Shown here: piece after piece, positions 1-5,588 of the stretch
Layout of the letters: each line of letters opens with the position of its first letter
How positions within the stretch are numbered: position 1 is the first letter of the stretch
NCBI RefSeq assembly: GCF_031344055.1
Contig: NZ_JADBEN010000009.1
Source of the DNA: Methylobacillus flagellatus_A
GTDB taxonomy: Bacteria; Pseudomonadota; Gammaproteobacteria; Burkholderiales; Methylophilaceae
DNA length: 7,601 bases
Direction: 5' to 3' (one strand)
Made by a program: the position numbers and the translations under genes
Notes under the pieces: generated by a model
The model's database searches: none
Told to the model about the DNA's origin: nothing
Seen by the model: only the letters and a program-made list of their open reading frames with translations

Positions 1-18
1 GCGCTGCACGGATACACG

Positions 19-384
19 ATGGAGTTCGCGCCGAAGCCTGAGGCGCACAAGGACAAGTACGACCTCGCGGAAAGCGTGCTCATCCACGAACTCAAAGCCA
101 AGATCGAAGCCGACGCCGCCCGCATCGCCGAACTGCAGGCCGCGAACGCGAGGCTGCGGGATCGCAACACAGAGCACGAGGCCCGCTTCGAGGCCGAAAC
201 GCATCGCGCCGAAGAGTACAAAGCCCGCGCCACCAAGGCCGAGGCCGACGTGGTGCGGAAGGATGCAGCGCTGGAGCCCCTAGCACGCCTGGAGATCCCT
301 CAGCGCCCCGCAGGAAACGCGGGGGCCTATTCGATCCGGCACGACGACATCGTGCGCGCCCGTGCAGCATTGGGCAGGGGGTGA
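19..384 (+). CDS. Coiled-coil hypothetical protein, possibly 5'-partial
   Basis: Not recognised as a named family. From ATG 19 it encodes 121 residues. The frame is open to the left edge and only a weak GGA precedes the ATG, so the true start may lie outside the window. Residues about 24-80 are rich in Ala, Glu, Arg and Lys, with heptad-like spacing of Leu, Ile and Ala (ELKAKIEADAARIAELQAAN), which predicts a long coiled coil. The tail ends in YSIRHDDIVRARAALGRG. Small coiled-coil proteins of this kind are common in phage early regions. The stop overlaps the GTG codon at 381 that could start the next gene, which fits one co-transcribed run. There is no signal peptide or membrane segment. The coding call is fairly secure; the function is unknown. 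Confidence 0.6.
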   Translation: MEFAPKPEAHKDKYDLAESVLIHELKAKIEADAARIAELQAANARLRDRNTEHEARFEAETHRAEEYKARATKAEADVVRKDAALEPLARLEIPQRPAGNAGAYSIRHDDIVRARAALGRG

Positions 385-389
385 GCGAG

Positions 390-650
390 ATGGCAAAGCT
401 CACAAAGGCCCAACGCGACCGCTTGACCCGCATCCGTAAGGGCTGCGACCTCGCCGGTGTCTGCTCAGATGGGGGCGCTGGCTTTCCGGCATGGCCGATA
501 ATCGCACGACTTGCCGATGCAGGGTGCATCGAGATCGTCGAAGGTGAGTATGGACGTTGGCCCATGCACCCAGCCAAAGGCTACCGCATCACCGAAGCCG
601 GCCGCCAAGCCCTCGCCACCCAGGAGCAGGAGCGCCCCGATGAGCGGTGA
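390..650 (+). CDS. Small protein with ITEAGR winged-helix-like tail
   Basis: An 86-residue protein starting MAKLTKAQRDRL. ATG 390 is preferred because GGGGTGA (378-384), a good anti-SD match, lies 5 nt upstream. An in-frame GTG at 381, overlapping the previous stop, would add three residues. The N-terminal half is basic and helical. The C-terminal part, GYRITEAGRQAL, matches the strand-turn-helix seen at the end of many MarR/PadR-like winged-helix domains and in many small phage proteins. A related tail occurs in the gene at 1851. A DNA-binding role is possible but unproven; the protein is too short for a classical MarR repressor. Its stop overlaps the next gene by 11 nt. Confidence 0.65.
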   Translation: MAKLTKAQRDRLTRIRKGCDLAGVCSDGGAGFPAWPIIARLADAGCIEIVEGEYGRWPMHPAKGYRITEAGRQALATQEQERPDER

Positions 651-1410
651 GCTCAAGCGCAATCCCGGCTTCCCGAACATGGCCGGCAAGCCGGATATAG
701 ACGATGCACTCGCAGCAGAACTCGAAGCGGCCGGCATCGAGGTCCATCGATTCGCCTATCGCAAAGACCCCAAGCATGAAGTGAGCACGGAAGTCATCGG
801 ATCGCTTCACGGCTGGAAGTTCGAGCGTGCATGGTACTACTGGCGCTGCGAAGGGCCGGGGATCGAACTTGCTGCGGCAGAGCGCTTGCACGCCTCTCAT
901 GGACGAGAGGTTCGTGTCGCCGGTCACTGCGGGCATCCGTCTCCGCGCGAGTGGTACAAAGGGCTCGCCGTCGACAGCTACCACGTCGACACGCCAGCCG
1001 GCCTTAAGGCACTGGCCGATACGATCCGGGCTCTTGTGGACCGCGCCGCAGCCCCCGCGCCTGCCGAGGCGGTGCCTGAACAGGTGGCGAAGGCCAGAGC
1101 AGCGGCGATCCAAGCCGTCTATCACTTCGCAGACGTGGCACAGCGGGAAAAGAGCGTTCACGTCCGCAGCGACGACTATGCGCGAGCGGACCAAGCAGCG
1201 ATTGACGCCATTAGCCGCCTAGCGAAGGCCGTACAACCCCCACCCACCGACGCAGAGGCGGTGCGGCGGGCGGCGCTGGAGGAAGCATTGGCTGTTCTTC
1301 AGCGCATGAAAGACACGAGGATCGATGGCGGGGGGCCGTGGTACGTCCTCGACACCGCTCAGGACAACATCCGTTCCCTCTCCACCCAGCCGCCGGCGGA
1401 GGGCAAGTGA
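640..1410 (+). CDS. Conserved phage-type hypothetical protein, 256 aa
   Basis: The start is ATG 640, with CAGGAG (627-632) 7 nt upstream; the frame is open further upstream, but that stretch overlaps the preceding gene. The core at residues about 34-132 (VHRFAYRKDPKHEVSTEVIG, then LHGWKFERAWYYWRCEGPGI, then GHCGHPSPREWYKGLAVDSY, then HVDTPAGLKALADTIRAL) resembles a family I remember from proteobacterial phages and prophages, annotated only as hypothetical. The remainder (residues 133-256) is an Ala/Pro-rich linker followed by two helical segments around 150-195 and 205-250, and looks like an added module. There is no catalytic motif or membrane segment. The gene overlaps its upstream neighbour by 11 nt and shares 1 nt with the next start. 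Function unknown; the family resemblance is from memory. Confidence 0.75.
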   Translation: MSGELKRNPGFPNMAGKPDIDDALAAELEAAGIEVHRFAYRKDPKHEVSTEVIGSLHGWKFERAWYYWRCEGPGIELAAAERLHASHGREVRVAGHCGHPSPREWYKGLAVDSYHVDTPAGLKALADTIRALVDRAAAPAPAEAVPEQVAKARAAAIQAVYHFADVAQREKSVHVRSDDYARADQAAIDAISRLAKAVQPPPTDAEAVRRAALEEALAVLQRMKDTRIDGGGPWYVLDTAQDNIRSLSTQPPAEGK

Positions 1411-1619
1411 TGGAGTGGAGCGACCTCACGGCAGACGCCTGCATCCGCACAGCGCTCAACCGCGTTATGACGCCCAGCAGTCGCGAGATGCACAAGACCC
1501 TCGAACTCGTTGCGCAGAACTACCCGCAAGGTATCCAGAAGGAAATCGACCGCTTGAACGGCATAATTCGCCTTCTGCAAGAATACCTCCCCGCCCCTCC
1601 CGCACGGGGAGGCGAGTGA
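1410..1619 (+). CDS. Small helical hypothetical protein, 69 aa
   Basis: ATG 1410 overlaps the previous TGA by one base and has GGAGGG (1398-1403) 6 nt upstream. An upstream extension of the frame from 1338 would lie inside the preceding gene and is not needed. The protein (MEWSDLTADACIRTALNRVM...) is mostly helical, ending with a leucine-rich helix around IQKEIDRLNGIIRLLQEYL and a disordered PAPPARGGE tail. That tail is encoded by a GC-rich inverted repeat that also holds the ribosome-binding site of the next gene. No family recognised. Confidence 0.6.
   Translation: MEWSDLTADACIRTALNRVMTPSSREMHKTLELVAQNYPQGIQKEIDRLNGIIRLLQEYLPAPPARGGE
1586..1612 (+). promoter_or_regulatory. Hairpin covering the ribosome-binding site of the gene at 1619
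   Basis: CCTCCCCG (1586-1593) is perfectly complementary to CGGGGAGG (1605-1612), leaving an 11-nt loop. The 3' arm contains GGGGAGG, the Shine-Dalgarno of the gene starting at 1619. If it folds in mRNA it would hide this site until ribosomes translating the upstream gene open it, giving translational coupling. The repeat is certain; the regulatory role is inferred. Confidence 0.45.
1600..1616 (+). repeat. Direct repeat copy 1 (Shine-Dalgarno module)
   Basis: CCGCACGGGGAGGCGAG at 1600-1616 recurs exactly at 1833-1849. Both copies sit at the end of a coding frame, encode ARGGE, and carry the GGGGAGG ribosome-binding site of the next gene. This suggests small-gene units duplicated with their junction. 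Confidence 0.6.
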
Positions 1620-1858
1620 TGGGTCCGGGTGAAAAAGCACGCCGGAAGCGCAAACGGGAGCGCGAGTTGGCCAAGCATACCGCCCTGTTGGCCGGCCTCA
1701 GGACGACTGGCGCCAGGTGCGAGACGTGTGCGCATCGGGGCCACCACTCACAGTATGGCGTCATCTGCGAGCTAAAATCGGACTGGGAGGGATATGTGCG
1801 CGTGGATCTGCGCCAGGTTTGCACATCCTACGCCGCACGGGGAGGCGAGGATGCGTGA
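1619..1858 (+). CDS. Four-cysteine zinc-finger-like small protein
   Basis: A 79-residue protein starting at ATG 1619, which overlaps the previous TGA by one base and has GGGGAGG (1606-1612) 6 nt upstream. Residues 8-16 are a strongly basic stretch (RRKRKRERE). Four cysteines follow: C34 and C37 (CETC), C50 (VICELKSDW) and C68 (RQVCTSY). This fits a small zinc-binding knuckle pair of a type often seen in phage early proteins. The basic N-terminus suggests nucleic-acid contact. No named family could be assigned. The last 8 nt overlap the next gene, and the C-terminal AARGGE coding segment carries a copy of the same 17-bp sequence found at 1600-1616. Confidence 0.65.
   Translation: MGPGEKARRKRKRERELAKHTALLAGLRTTGARCETCAHRGHHSQYGVICELKSDWEGYVRVDLRQVCTSYAARGGEDA
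1833..1849 (+). repeat. Direct repeat copy 2 (Shine-Dalgarno module)
   Basis: Exact 17-bp match to 1600-1616. It serves as the ribosome-binding site for ATG 1851. Unlike copy 1, it has no upstream complementary arm, so no hairpin forms here. Confidence 0.6.
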
Positions 1859-2057
1859 GCGGACCCCGACACCTGCGGTGCTCGCTTGGCTGCACAAACT
1901 TCGCGATGAAGGGCCACAGACCCGTCCGCGACGCTCGAAGGTCGGTTATCTCGCGATGGCCGCCGGTCTGACCAAATGGTGCGCGACGAATGACCACGAC
2001 TGGCGCGAAGAACTGACCGAAGCCGGCCGCGCCGCGCTTGAGGGAGGCGGTAAGTGA
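1851..2057 (+). CDS. Small protein with LTEAGRAAL tail
   Basis: A 68-residue protein from ATG 1851, which has GGGGAGG 6 nt upstream inside the repeated 17-mer. It starts MRERTPTPAVLAWLHKLRDEG, has an arginine patch (TRPRRSK) and ends WREELTEAGRAALEGGGK. The LTEAGRAAL tail resembles the ITEAGRQAL tail of the gene at 390, so the two may be distant relatives with a winged-helix-like end. DNA binding is possible but not shown. It overlaps the preceding gene by 8 nt and the following start by 1 nt. Confidence 0.6.
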   Translation: MRERTPTPAVLAWLHKLRDEGPQTRPRRSKVGYLAMAAGLTKWCATNDHDWREELTEAGRAALEGGGK

Positions 2058-2203
2058 TGGCGCGCTGGACCCGCTATCTGCCGTACGCCTTCGTCGTCTG
2101 GTACGCCAAACGGCAGTGCGAACTTCTGCCGCCACGTCACCGGGACTGGCAAGCCGTCAATCCATACCCAGGCGAAGTGTTCATGTGGGAGCCCCGCCCA
2201 TGA
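2057..2203 (+). CDS. Very small hypothetical protein, 48 aa
   Basis: ATG 2057 overlaps the previous TGA by one base, GGAGG (2044-2048) lies 8 nt upstream, and the stop at 2201-2203 overlaps the next ATG at 2200 as ATGA. It reads MARWTRYLPYAFVVWYAKRQ, then CELLPPRHRDWQAVNPYPGE, then VFMWEPRP. It is rich in aromatic residues and arginine, with a short hydrophobic patch (LPYAFVVWY) too short for a secure transmembrane helix. The stop/start linkage on both sides and the good ribosome-binding site support real translation. No family recognised. Confidence 0.55.
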   Translation: MARWTRYLPYAFVVWYAKRQCELLPPRHRDWQAVNPYPGEVFMWEPRP

Positions 2204-2574
2204 CAGCGCCCACCCAACAGCAGCGCGAGGCGGCGATCCGAGTGCTGGCGGCGGCGATAGACCCCGAGGCCAACCGCGTTCTTGAAGCCATGGCCGGCAA
2301 GATCGAACGGCACAAGTTGAGCTACCCCGAGCAGATGCTGATGGGCATAGCAGTGGGGGCACGGTGGGCCGATGCCAAGACCAAGGCAGAAGCCGCCCTC
2401 GCCGCCGTCCTGCCGGTCATACGGGAGGCGGCGTTGGAGGGGGCTATTGCGCGCTGCGTTCCTGCCACGGTTCCCTCCGAGTGGATGGAGGACCCTAACT
2501 GGCTCCACATACTTGAAGGGATGAAACGATCCCGAGAATTGCTCCGCGCGCTCGCTAAGGAGGCCGGGGTATGA
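2200..2574 (+). CDS. Helical hypothetical protein, 124 aa
   Basis: ATG 2200 overlaps the previous stop (ATGA) and has GGGAG (2187-2191) 8 nt upstream. The protein (MTAPTQQQREAAIRVLAAAI...) is almost wholly helical and alanine-rich, including AVGARWADAKTKAEAALAAV and a helix near the end (HILEGMKRSRELLRALAKEAGV). It has one cysteine and no catalytic or metal motif. It resembles small phage accessory proteins in general style only. It ends in an ATGA overlap with the excisionase-like gene, so it is probably in the same transcript. Function unknown. Confidence 0.65.
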   Translation: MTAPTQQQREAAIRVLAAAIDPEANRVLEAMAGKIERHKLSYPEQMLMGIAVGARWADAKTKAEAALAAVLPVIREAALEGAIARCVPATVPSEWMEDPNWLHILEGMKRSRELLRALAKEAGV

Positions 2575-2909
2575 GCGGGCGCCTCCGACTCCCATCAGAA
2601 GTGGCCGACGAACTCAAATGCTCCGAACGCCACCTTCGCAAGCTCGCCAGAGACCTTGGCGCCTGTCGCGTCATCGGCAAGACTATGCTGCTCACCGATG
2701 ACGATGTGGGCGCCATCCTAGAGGCTTCACGCCCATGCCGCTCAAAATCTACCGCCGGGGCGATGTCTGGCACTATCGCGGCACCGTTGCCGGTCGGCGA
2801 TTACGCGGCTCTACGGGCACAGGTGACAAGGCAATTGCGCAACGGATCGCCGCCGAGCGTGAGGCCACGGCGTGGAAAGGTAATCTCGATGGTCCCGAGG
2901 CCATCCTGA
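2571..2909 (+). CDS. Excisionase-like MerR/AlpA-type helix-turn-helix protein
   Basis: A 112-residue protein likely to bind DNA and to direct excision or control the integrase beside it. The start has a near-ideal ribosome-binding site, TAAGGAGG (2556-2563), 7 nt upstream. Residues about 7-52 (LPSEVADELKCSERHLRKLA, then RDLGACRVIGKTMLLTDDDV, then GAILEA) have the pattern of the small winged helix-turn-helix of excisionases and AlpA-like proteins: a first helix, a recognition helix (SERHLRKLARD), a hairpin and a final DDD-led helix. The C-terminal 58 residues are basic and lie in a second frame over the start of the integrase gene, a 175-nt overlap. Position directly before the integrase fits an Xis role. 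It could instead be a transcriptional regulator. Confidence 0.75.
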   Translation: MSGRLRLPSEVADELKCSERHLRKLARDLGACRVIGKTMLLTDDDVGAILEASRPCRSKSTAGAMSGTIAAPLPVGDYAALRAQVTRQLRNGSPPSVRPRRGKVISMVPRPS

Positions 2910-3718
2910 CTTTCGCCCAGGCTGCGACGCTCTATAGCGCCGCAGGAAAGGCCGACTATCGGACATTGAAGGTCATGGATTATTGGAAGGACATGCTCGT
3001 CAGGGACATCAATGAAGGCCTAGTTCGTCAGGCCGCCTTGACCTTGTATCCAACTGCCAAGGGCGCCACTCGCAATCGGCAGGTGATCGTCCCGACGCAG
3101 GCGATAATCAATCATGCCGCCGAGCTGGGAAAATGCCGGAAGCTGACGGTGAAGAGGTTCGCCGTTCCGAGAGTGGAGAAGACGCCGATCACATGGGCGT
3201 GGGTGCAGGCGTTTATGGCGGCGGCGCCCCCGCACCTCGGGGCACTGGCCTGCTTCATGTTCCTGACGGGTGCTCGTGTGTCGGAAGCTCTGGCCGTCCG
3301 GTGGGAGGATGTGAACTTTGAAGAGCGTCGGGTGAAGATCCGGCAAACCAAGCTCTATGGTGAAGAGAGGATGGCGCACCTTCCTCAGCCGCTCATCGTC
3401 GCCATTGCGAACTGCAAGCGGGATAGGGACAACGTGTTCCGGTACGTGAGCCGTGGCGCCGCGGATAAGTCCTGGCGCAGCGTTGTTCGTCGCATCGGCC
3501 TTCCGATGCTATCCGCGCACGCCTGCCGTCACGGCTTTGCGACGGCCATGCTGCATGCCGGCGTTGACCCGGTAACAACGGCGAAACGCGGCGGGTGGAA
3601 AAACGTCCAGCACGTGTTCAAGACATACGGGCACGCAATGGAGGACGAAACGGTCACGGACCGCTTAATTGGCACGCCAGTGACACAGCGTCCGGATAAG
3701 AGCAAAAAACGTGTTTAA
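2735..3718 (+). CDS. int: Tyrosine recombinase / phage integrase
   Basis: A 327-residue site-specific recombinase that would integrate and excise the element. The full catalytic set is visible: R181 in FLTGARVSEAL, K206 in RQTKLYGEERMAHLP, H262 and R265 in SAHACRHGFAT, W288 in KRGGWKN and nucleophile Y298 in FKTYGHAMED. The N-terminus (MPLKIYRRGDVWHYRGTVAG) looks like the strand-rich arm-binding region of phage integrases. Residues about 56-145 form the core-binding helices and 150-305 the catalytic domain. Length is normal and no key residue is missing. ATG 2735 has GAGG (2721-2724) about 10 nt upstream and lies inside the excisionase-like gene. The C-terminus is basic (DKSKKRV). Non-coding repeat-rich DNA follows. 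Confidence 0.95.
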   Translation: MPLKIYRRGDVWHYRGTVAGRRLRGSTGTGDKAIAQRIAAEREATAWKGNLDGPEAILTFAQAATLYSAAGKADYRTLKVMDYWKDMLVRDINEGLVRQAALTLYPTAKGATRNRQVIVPTQAIINHAAELGKCRKLTVKRFAVPRVEKTPITWAWVQAFMAAAPPHLGALACFMFLTGARVSEALAVRWEDVNFEERRVKIRQTKLYGEERMAHLPQPLIVAIANCKRDRDNVFRYVSRGAADKSWRSVVRRIGLPMLSAHACRHGFATAMLHAGVDPVTTAKRGGWKNVQHVFKTYGHAMEDETVTDRLIGTPVTQRPDKSKKRV

Positions 3719-3746
3719 TTACAGCGCGCTATGATAAAGTGACACG

Positions 3747-3764
3747 TCCCACGTTGGGGTGGGA
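3747..3764. repeat. Inverted repeat (6-bp stem, 6-nt loop)
   Basis: TCCCAC (3747-3752) pairs perfectly with GTGGGA (3759-3764) across GTTGGG. It lies 28 nt after the integrase stop. No T-run follows, so it is not a classical intrinsic terminator, though it could pause polymerase or protect the transcript end. Confidence 0.4.
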
Positions 3765-3773
3765 TAGCCCGAG

Positions 3774-3790
3774 CGGGGATGTACTCCCCG
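3774..3790. repeat. Inverted repeat (6-bp stem, 5-nt loop)
   Basis: CGGGGA (3774-3779) pairs perfectly with TCCCCG (3785-3790) across TGTAC. It follows the preceding hairpin closely. No U-tract is present. Possible protein-binding or transcript-end structure. Confidence 0.4.
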
Positions 3791-3886
3791 GGTTCCTGAA
3801 AAGCAAGCGGGCACTTGATTTGCCAACCTGCGACCGATCAACCCGGAGGCATCTGATGCAGTACGCCTGCAAGAACGAGACGCGAA

Positions 3887-3920
3887 CCTGTGTCAGGAGT
3901 TGGCACACGGCTGACACAGG
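3887..3920. repeat. Perfect 10-bp inverted repeat containing TGACAC elements
   Basis: CCTGTGTCAG (3887-3896) and CTGACACAGG (3911-3920) are exact reverse complements 14 nt apart. TGACAC also occurs at 3681-3686 and 3740-3745, each time as AGTGACAC. Repeats of this kind near an integrase can be arm-type or excisionase sites; this function is inferred. Confidence 0.5.
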
Positions 3921-3976
3921 CCTGTTCCCGGTCCGCCCCTCCCCCTTCAATGGCAGCGATCTGGTGGAGGTGGGTT

Positions 3977-4354
3977 GTGGGTGAGGCGCGTCGCGTCCGT
4001 CTCTCTCGCGCCAAGGGCTGGCGCATGCCGGAGAACACCGTGAAGGTCGATCGGTCCACACCTTGGGGGAACCCGTTCAACTGGCGCGATCTGCCTCGGT
4101 ATTCCGCAGATGCGGAGGATGATGTGGGGGATCGCTACTCGGATGCGATGCTACGTCATTGGAGCGTTTGCGACTTCGAAGCCGCTGTGAAGTACGACAT
4201 TGGCCGCCCCAGCAGCTACCCGAGTAACGCCGAAATCCGCAGGAGCCTTGGCGGGAAGAACCTCGCGTGCTGGTGCCCACTGGATCAGCGCTGCCACGCC
4301 GACGTGCTGCTTGAAATTGCGAACGCCAAGGAGCCCCCGCATGACCACGGCTGA
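3977..4354 (+). CDS. DUF4326 domain protein
   Basis: A 125-residue protein recognised as DUF4326 from three blocks: RVRLSRAKGWRMPENTVKVD (residues 6-25), RSTPWGNPF (26-34), and the C-terminal GGKNLACWCPLDQRCHADVL (92-111), which holds C98, C100, C106 and H107. The family is widespread in phages and bacterial genomes and its activity is, to my knowledge, not established. The conserved Cys/His cluster could bind metal or be catalytic. The start is GTG 3977, with GGAGG (3966-3970) 6 nt upstream; in-frame ATGs further up (3890, 3950) have no ribosome-binding site and add non-family sequence. It is the first gene of the cassette after the non-coding region and overlaps the next gene by 14 nt. Confidence 0.85.
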   Translation: MGEARRVRLSRAKGWRMPENTVKVDRSTPWGNPFNWRDLPRYSADAEDDVGDRYSDAMLRHWSVCDFEAAVKYDIGRPSSYPSNAEIRRSLGGKNLACWCPLDQRCHADVLLEIANAKEPPHDHG

Positions 4355-4610
4355 GCGCGGGAGACCCATCTACGGGAAGCAGGCGGCTTGGATATTCGAG
4401 CTAGGCCGCCGCGATTTTGAGCAGGGCAAGCGTTGCCCGATATCTCCCATGCCCCAAGACGATTGCTCGGCCGTCTTTTGGCGCTGGGCAGGCTGGCGTA
4501 TCGGCTGGGCATCCGACCAGTGGGAGCGCGACGCCGTGGCCCGAAAGCTCGGTGTCGAGCGTGAATGGCCGGGTATCGACGCCATCCTCAACGAGGAGAC
4601 GGGGACGTGA
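4341..4610 (+). CDS. Small RMF-like hypothetical protein
   Basis: An 89-residue protein from ATG 4341, with AAGGAG (4328-4333) 7 nt upstream and a 14-nt overlap with the DUF4326 gene. The middle part, FELGRRDFEQGKRCPISPMP then WRWAGWRIGW, has the spacing of ribosome modulation factor-like small proteins (G-x-D-x3-G, a Cys-Pro, then W-x-x-GW). RMF binds ribosomes and silences them in stationary phase, and phage proteins with this pattern exist. The match is short and by eye, so the function is uncertain. The C-terminal part (WERDAVARKLGVEREWPGID) is helical and unassigned. The gene ends in a GTGA overlap with the following gene. Confidence 0.65.
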   Translation: MTTAERGRPIYGKQAAWIFELGRRDFEQGKRCPISPMPQDDCSAVFWRWAGWRIGWASDQWERDAVARKLGVEREWPGIDAILNEETGT

Positions 4611-4807
4611 GCTGGGACACAGTCGTCTACGCAGTCGGCGCCGCACACCTGATCGTCTACATGACGATAGGCGGCCTCCTGTTCATCGTCTGGGCTGGCA
4701 GCCAGATCATCGAATGGGCGCTTCCTCGCTTCAATCTCAAGCGCGAGTTTCTGGCCTTTGCCGTGGAGCGATATCGCCGTCGACACAAAGACGAGGTGAT
4801 CGAATGA
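4607..4807 (+). CDS. Small single-pass membrane protein
   Basis: A 66-residue protein starting at GTG 4607, which overlaps the previous TGA, with GAGGAG (4593-4598) 8 nt upstream. An ATG at 4565 in this frame lies well inside the preceding gene and lacks support. Residues about 6-38 are strongly hydrophobic (VYAVGAAHLIVYMTIGGLLF then IVWAGSQIIEWAL), enough for one transmembrane helix with an amphipathic end. The remainder is basic (FAVERYRRRHKDE) and would face the cytoplasm by the positive-inside rule. No cysteine or lysis-gene signature supports a holin call, and an isolated early-region location argues against it. Function unknown. Confidence 0.65.
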   Translation: MSWDTVVYAVGAAHLIVYMTIGGLLFIVWAGSQIIEWALPRFNLKREFLAFAVERYRRRHKDEVIE

Positions 4808-5235
4808 CCCCCACCCCCGACATCACCCGCCTTCGCTCTCTGCTGGAGAGGTGCGAGGCTGCGGAAGGGCCGGATCGCGAGTTGGACTTGGATTTGGCTC
4901 GGACACTCGCGCCAGATGTAATCGTGTCGCGGCAACGGCAGGACGACACTGGCGCCGATCCCTACACTTATTGGCACTACACAGGCGCGATCGCCGCCGC
5001 CGTTGCTCTGATCGAAAAGAAGCTGCCGGGCGTCAACGTCGCCATGGGCTGGGGCGAGCCGCACAGGAACCCATGGGCGACGATATCGCCGCTTGAGGCG
5101 GATGGCAGGCACCCACACAGCGCGGGCGGCTACAACCAAGCCCTCGCCCTCCTCTCCGCCCTCCTTCAGGCCCTCTTAGCCCGTGAGGAGCAGCGCGCCG
5201 GTGAGGAGAAGGAGGACAGTCAATGCGCGTCCTAG
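4804..5235 (+). CDS. Phage ABA-sandwich-like hypothetical protein
   Basis: A 143-residue protein from ATG 4804, which overlaps the previous stop (ATGA) and has GAGGTGA (4793-4799) upstream. The layout is an N-terminal helix with LLERCEAAEGPDRELDLDLA, a WHYTGAIAAAVALIEKKLPG helix, a strand region with WGEPHRNPWATIS, a GRHPHSAGGYNQALALLSAL segment and a final helix LLQALLAREEQ. This order resembles the small phage ABA sandwich domain proteins common in alphaproteobacterial prophages, which have no known activity. The charged tail (EQRAGEEKEDSQCAS) is encoded where the gene runs 13 nt into the next one and over its ribosome-binding site. Confidence 0.65.
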   Translation: MTPTPDITRLRSLLERCEAAEGPDRELDLDLARTLAPDVIVSRQRQDDTGADPYTYWHYTGAIAAAVALIEKKLPGVNVAMGWGEPHRNPWATISPLEADGRHPHSAGGYNQALALLSALLQALLAREEQRAGEEKEDSQCAS

Positions 5236-5588
5236 TGTGCGGCGGGAGGGAGTTTTCGGATCGCGAGATGTGCGACCGCACCCTGTACCAACTTCACATC
5301 GAAACGCCGATCACCCTTCTCATCGAAGGCGGGGCTCGCGGGGCTGACAGCTTCGCTTGGAGTTGGGCGCAGTCGCGCAACCTCCAAACCAAGAGCTTTC
5401 CCGCCGATTGGAACAAGCACGGCAAGGCGGCCGGACCAATCCGCAATCAACGCATGCTCGACGAAGGCCGCCCCGATCTGGTGCTGGCCTTCCCTGGCGG
5501 GCGCGGGACTGCGGACATGATCCGCCGGGCTGAAGCGGCTGGCGTGAAGGTCGTCAGGGTCGCCTCTGCGCAGGAGGTGGTGGGGTGA
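5223..5588 (+). CDS. DUF2493 / SLOG-family nucleotide-binding protein
   Basis: A 121-residue Rossmann-like protein of the SLOG superfamily (DUF2493, YspA-like). Motifs in order: VLVCGGREF (3-11), LLIEGGARGADSFA (32-45), GKAAGPIRNQRMLDEG (67-82) and LAFPGGRGTADMIRRA (88-103). The PGGRGTADM loop is the phosphate/ribose-binding signature shared with LOG and DprA-like proteins. SLOG domains bind nucleotides or nucleotide-derived ligands; in some defence systems they sense NAD-derived signals. The ligand here is unknown. ATG 5223 has an ideal AGGAGG (5210-5215) 7 nt upstream. The stop overlaps the GTG start of the macro-like gene (GTGA), so the two are translationally coupled and may act on related ligands. 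Confidence 0.9.
   Translation: MRVLVCGGREFSDREMCDRTLYQLHIETPITLLIEGGARGADSFAWSWAQSRNLQTKSFPADWNKHGKAAGPIRNQRMLDEGRPDLVLAFPGGRGTADMIRRAEAAGVKVVRVASAQEVVG

Larger units (their letters stand above)
3719..3976. other. Non-coding region after the integrase, candidate attachment/arm-site DNA
   Basis: A 258-nt gap in otherwise tightly packed DNA. It holds two GC-rich hairpins (3747-3764, 3774-3790), a GCATC-T-GATGC dyad near 3849-3859, a 10-bp inverted repeat (3887-3920) and several TGACAC elements. There is no convincing ORF, tRNA or T-tract terminator. Placement immediately after an integrase gene is typical for an att site, but the crossover core cannot be identified without the bacterial attachment sequence. 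Confidence 0.4.

Noticed and set aside
3719..3976. tRNA gene or tRNA 3' fragment as attachment site
   Set aside because: GGTTC-like strings near 3791 (plus) and 3885 (minus) were tested, but no matching T-stem, anticodon arm or acceptor stem could be formed.
3739..3984. 81-codon plus-strand ORF after the integrase
   Set aside because: No ribosome-binding site, it runs through three inverted repeats, the sequence resembles no known protein, and it overlaps the start of the well-supported DUF4326 gene.
4417..5235. 272-codon reading of the frame ending at 5235
   Set aside because: The upstream half overlaps two coupled genes and gives low-complexity Arg/Ser/Pro sequence; ATG 4804, with a good ribosome-binding site and ATGA overlap, is the natural start.
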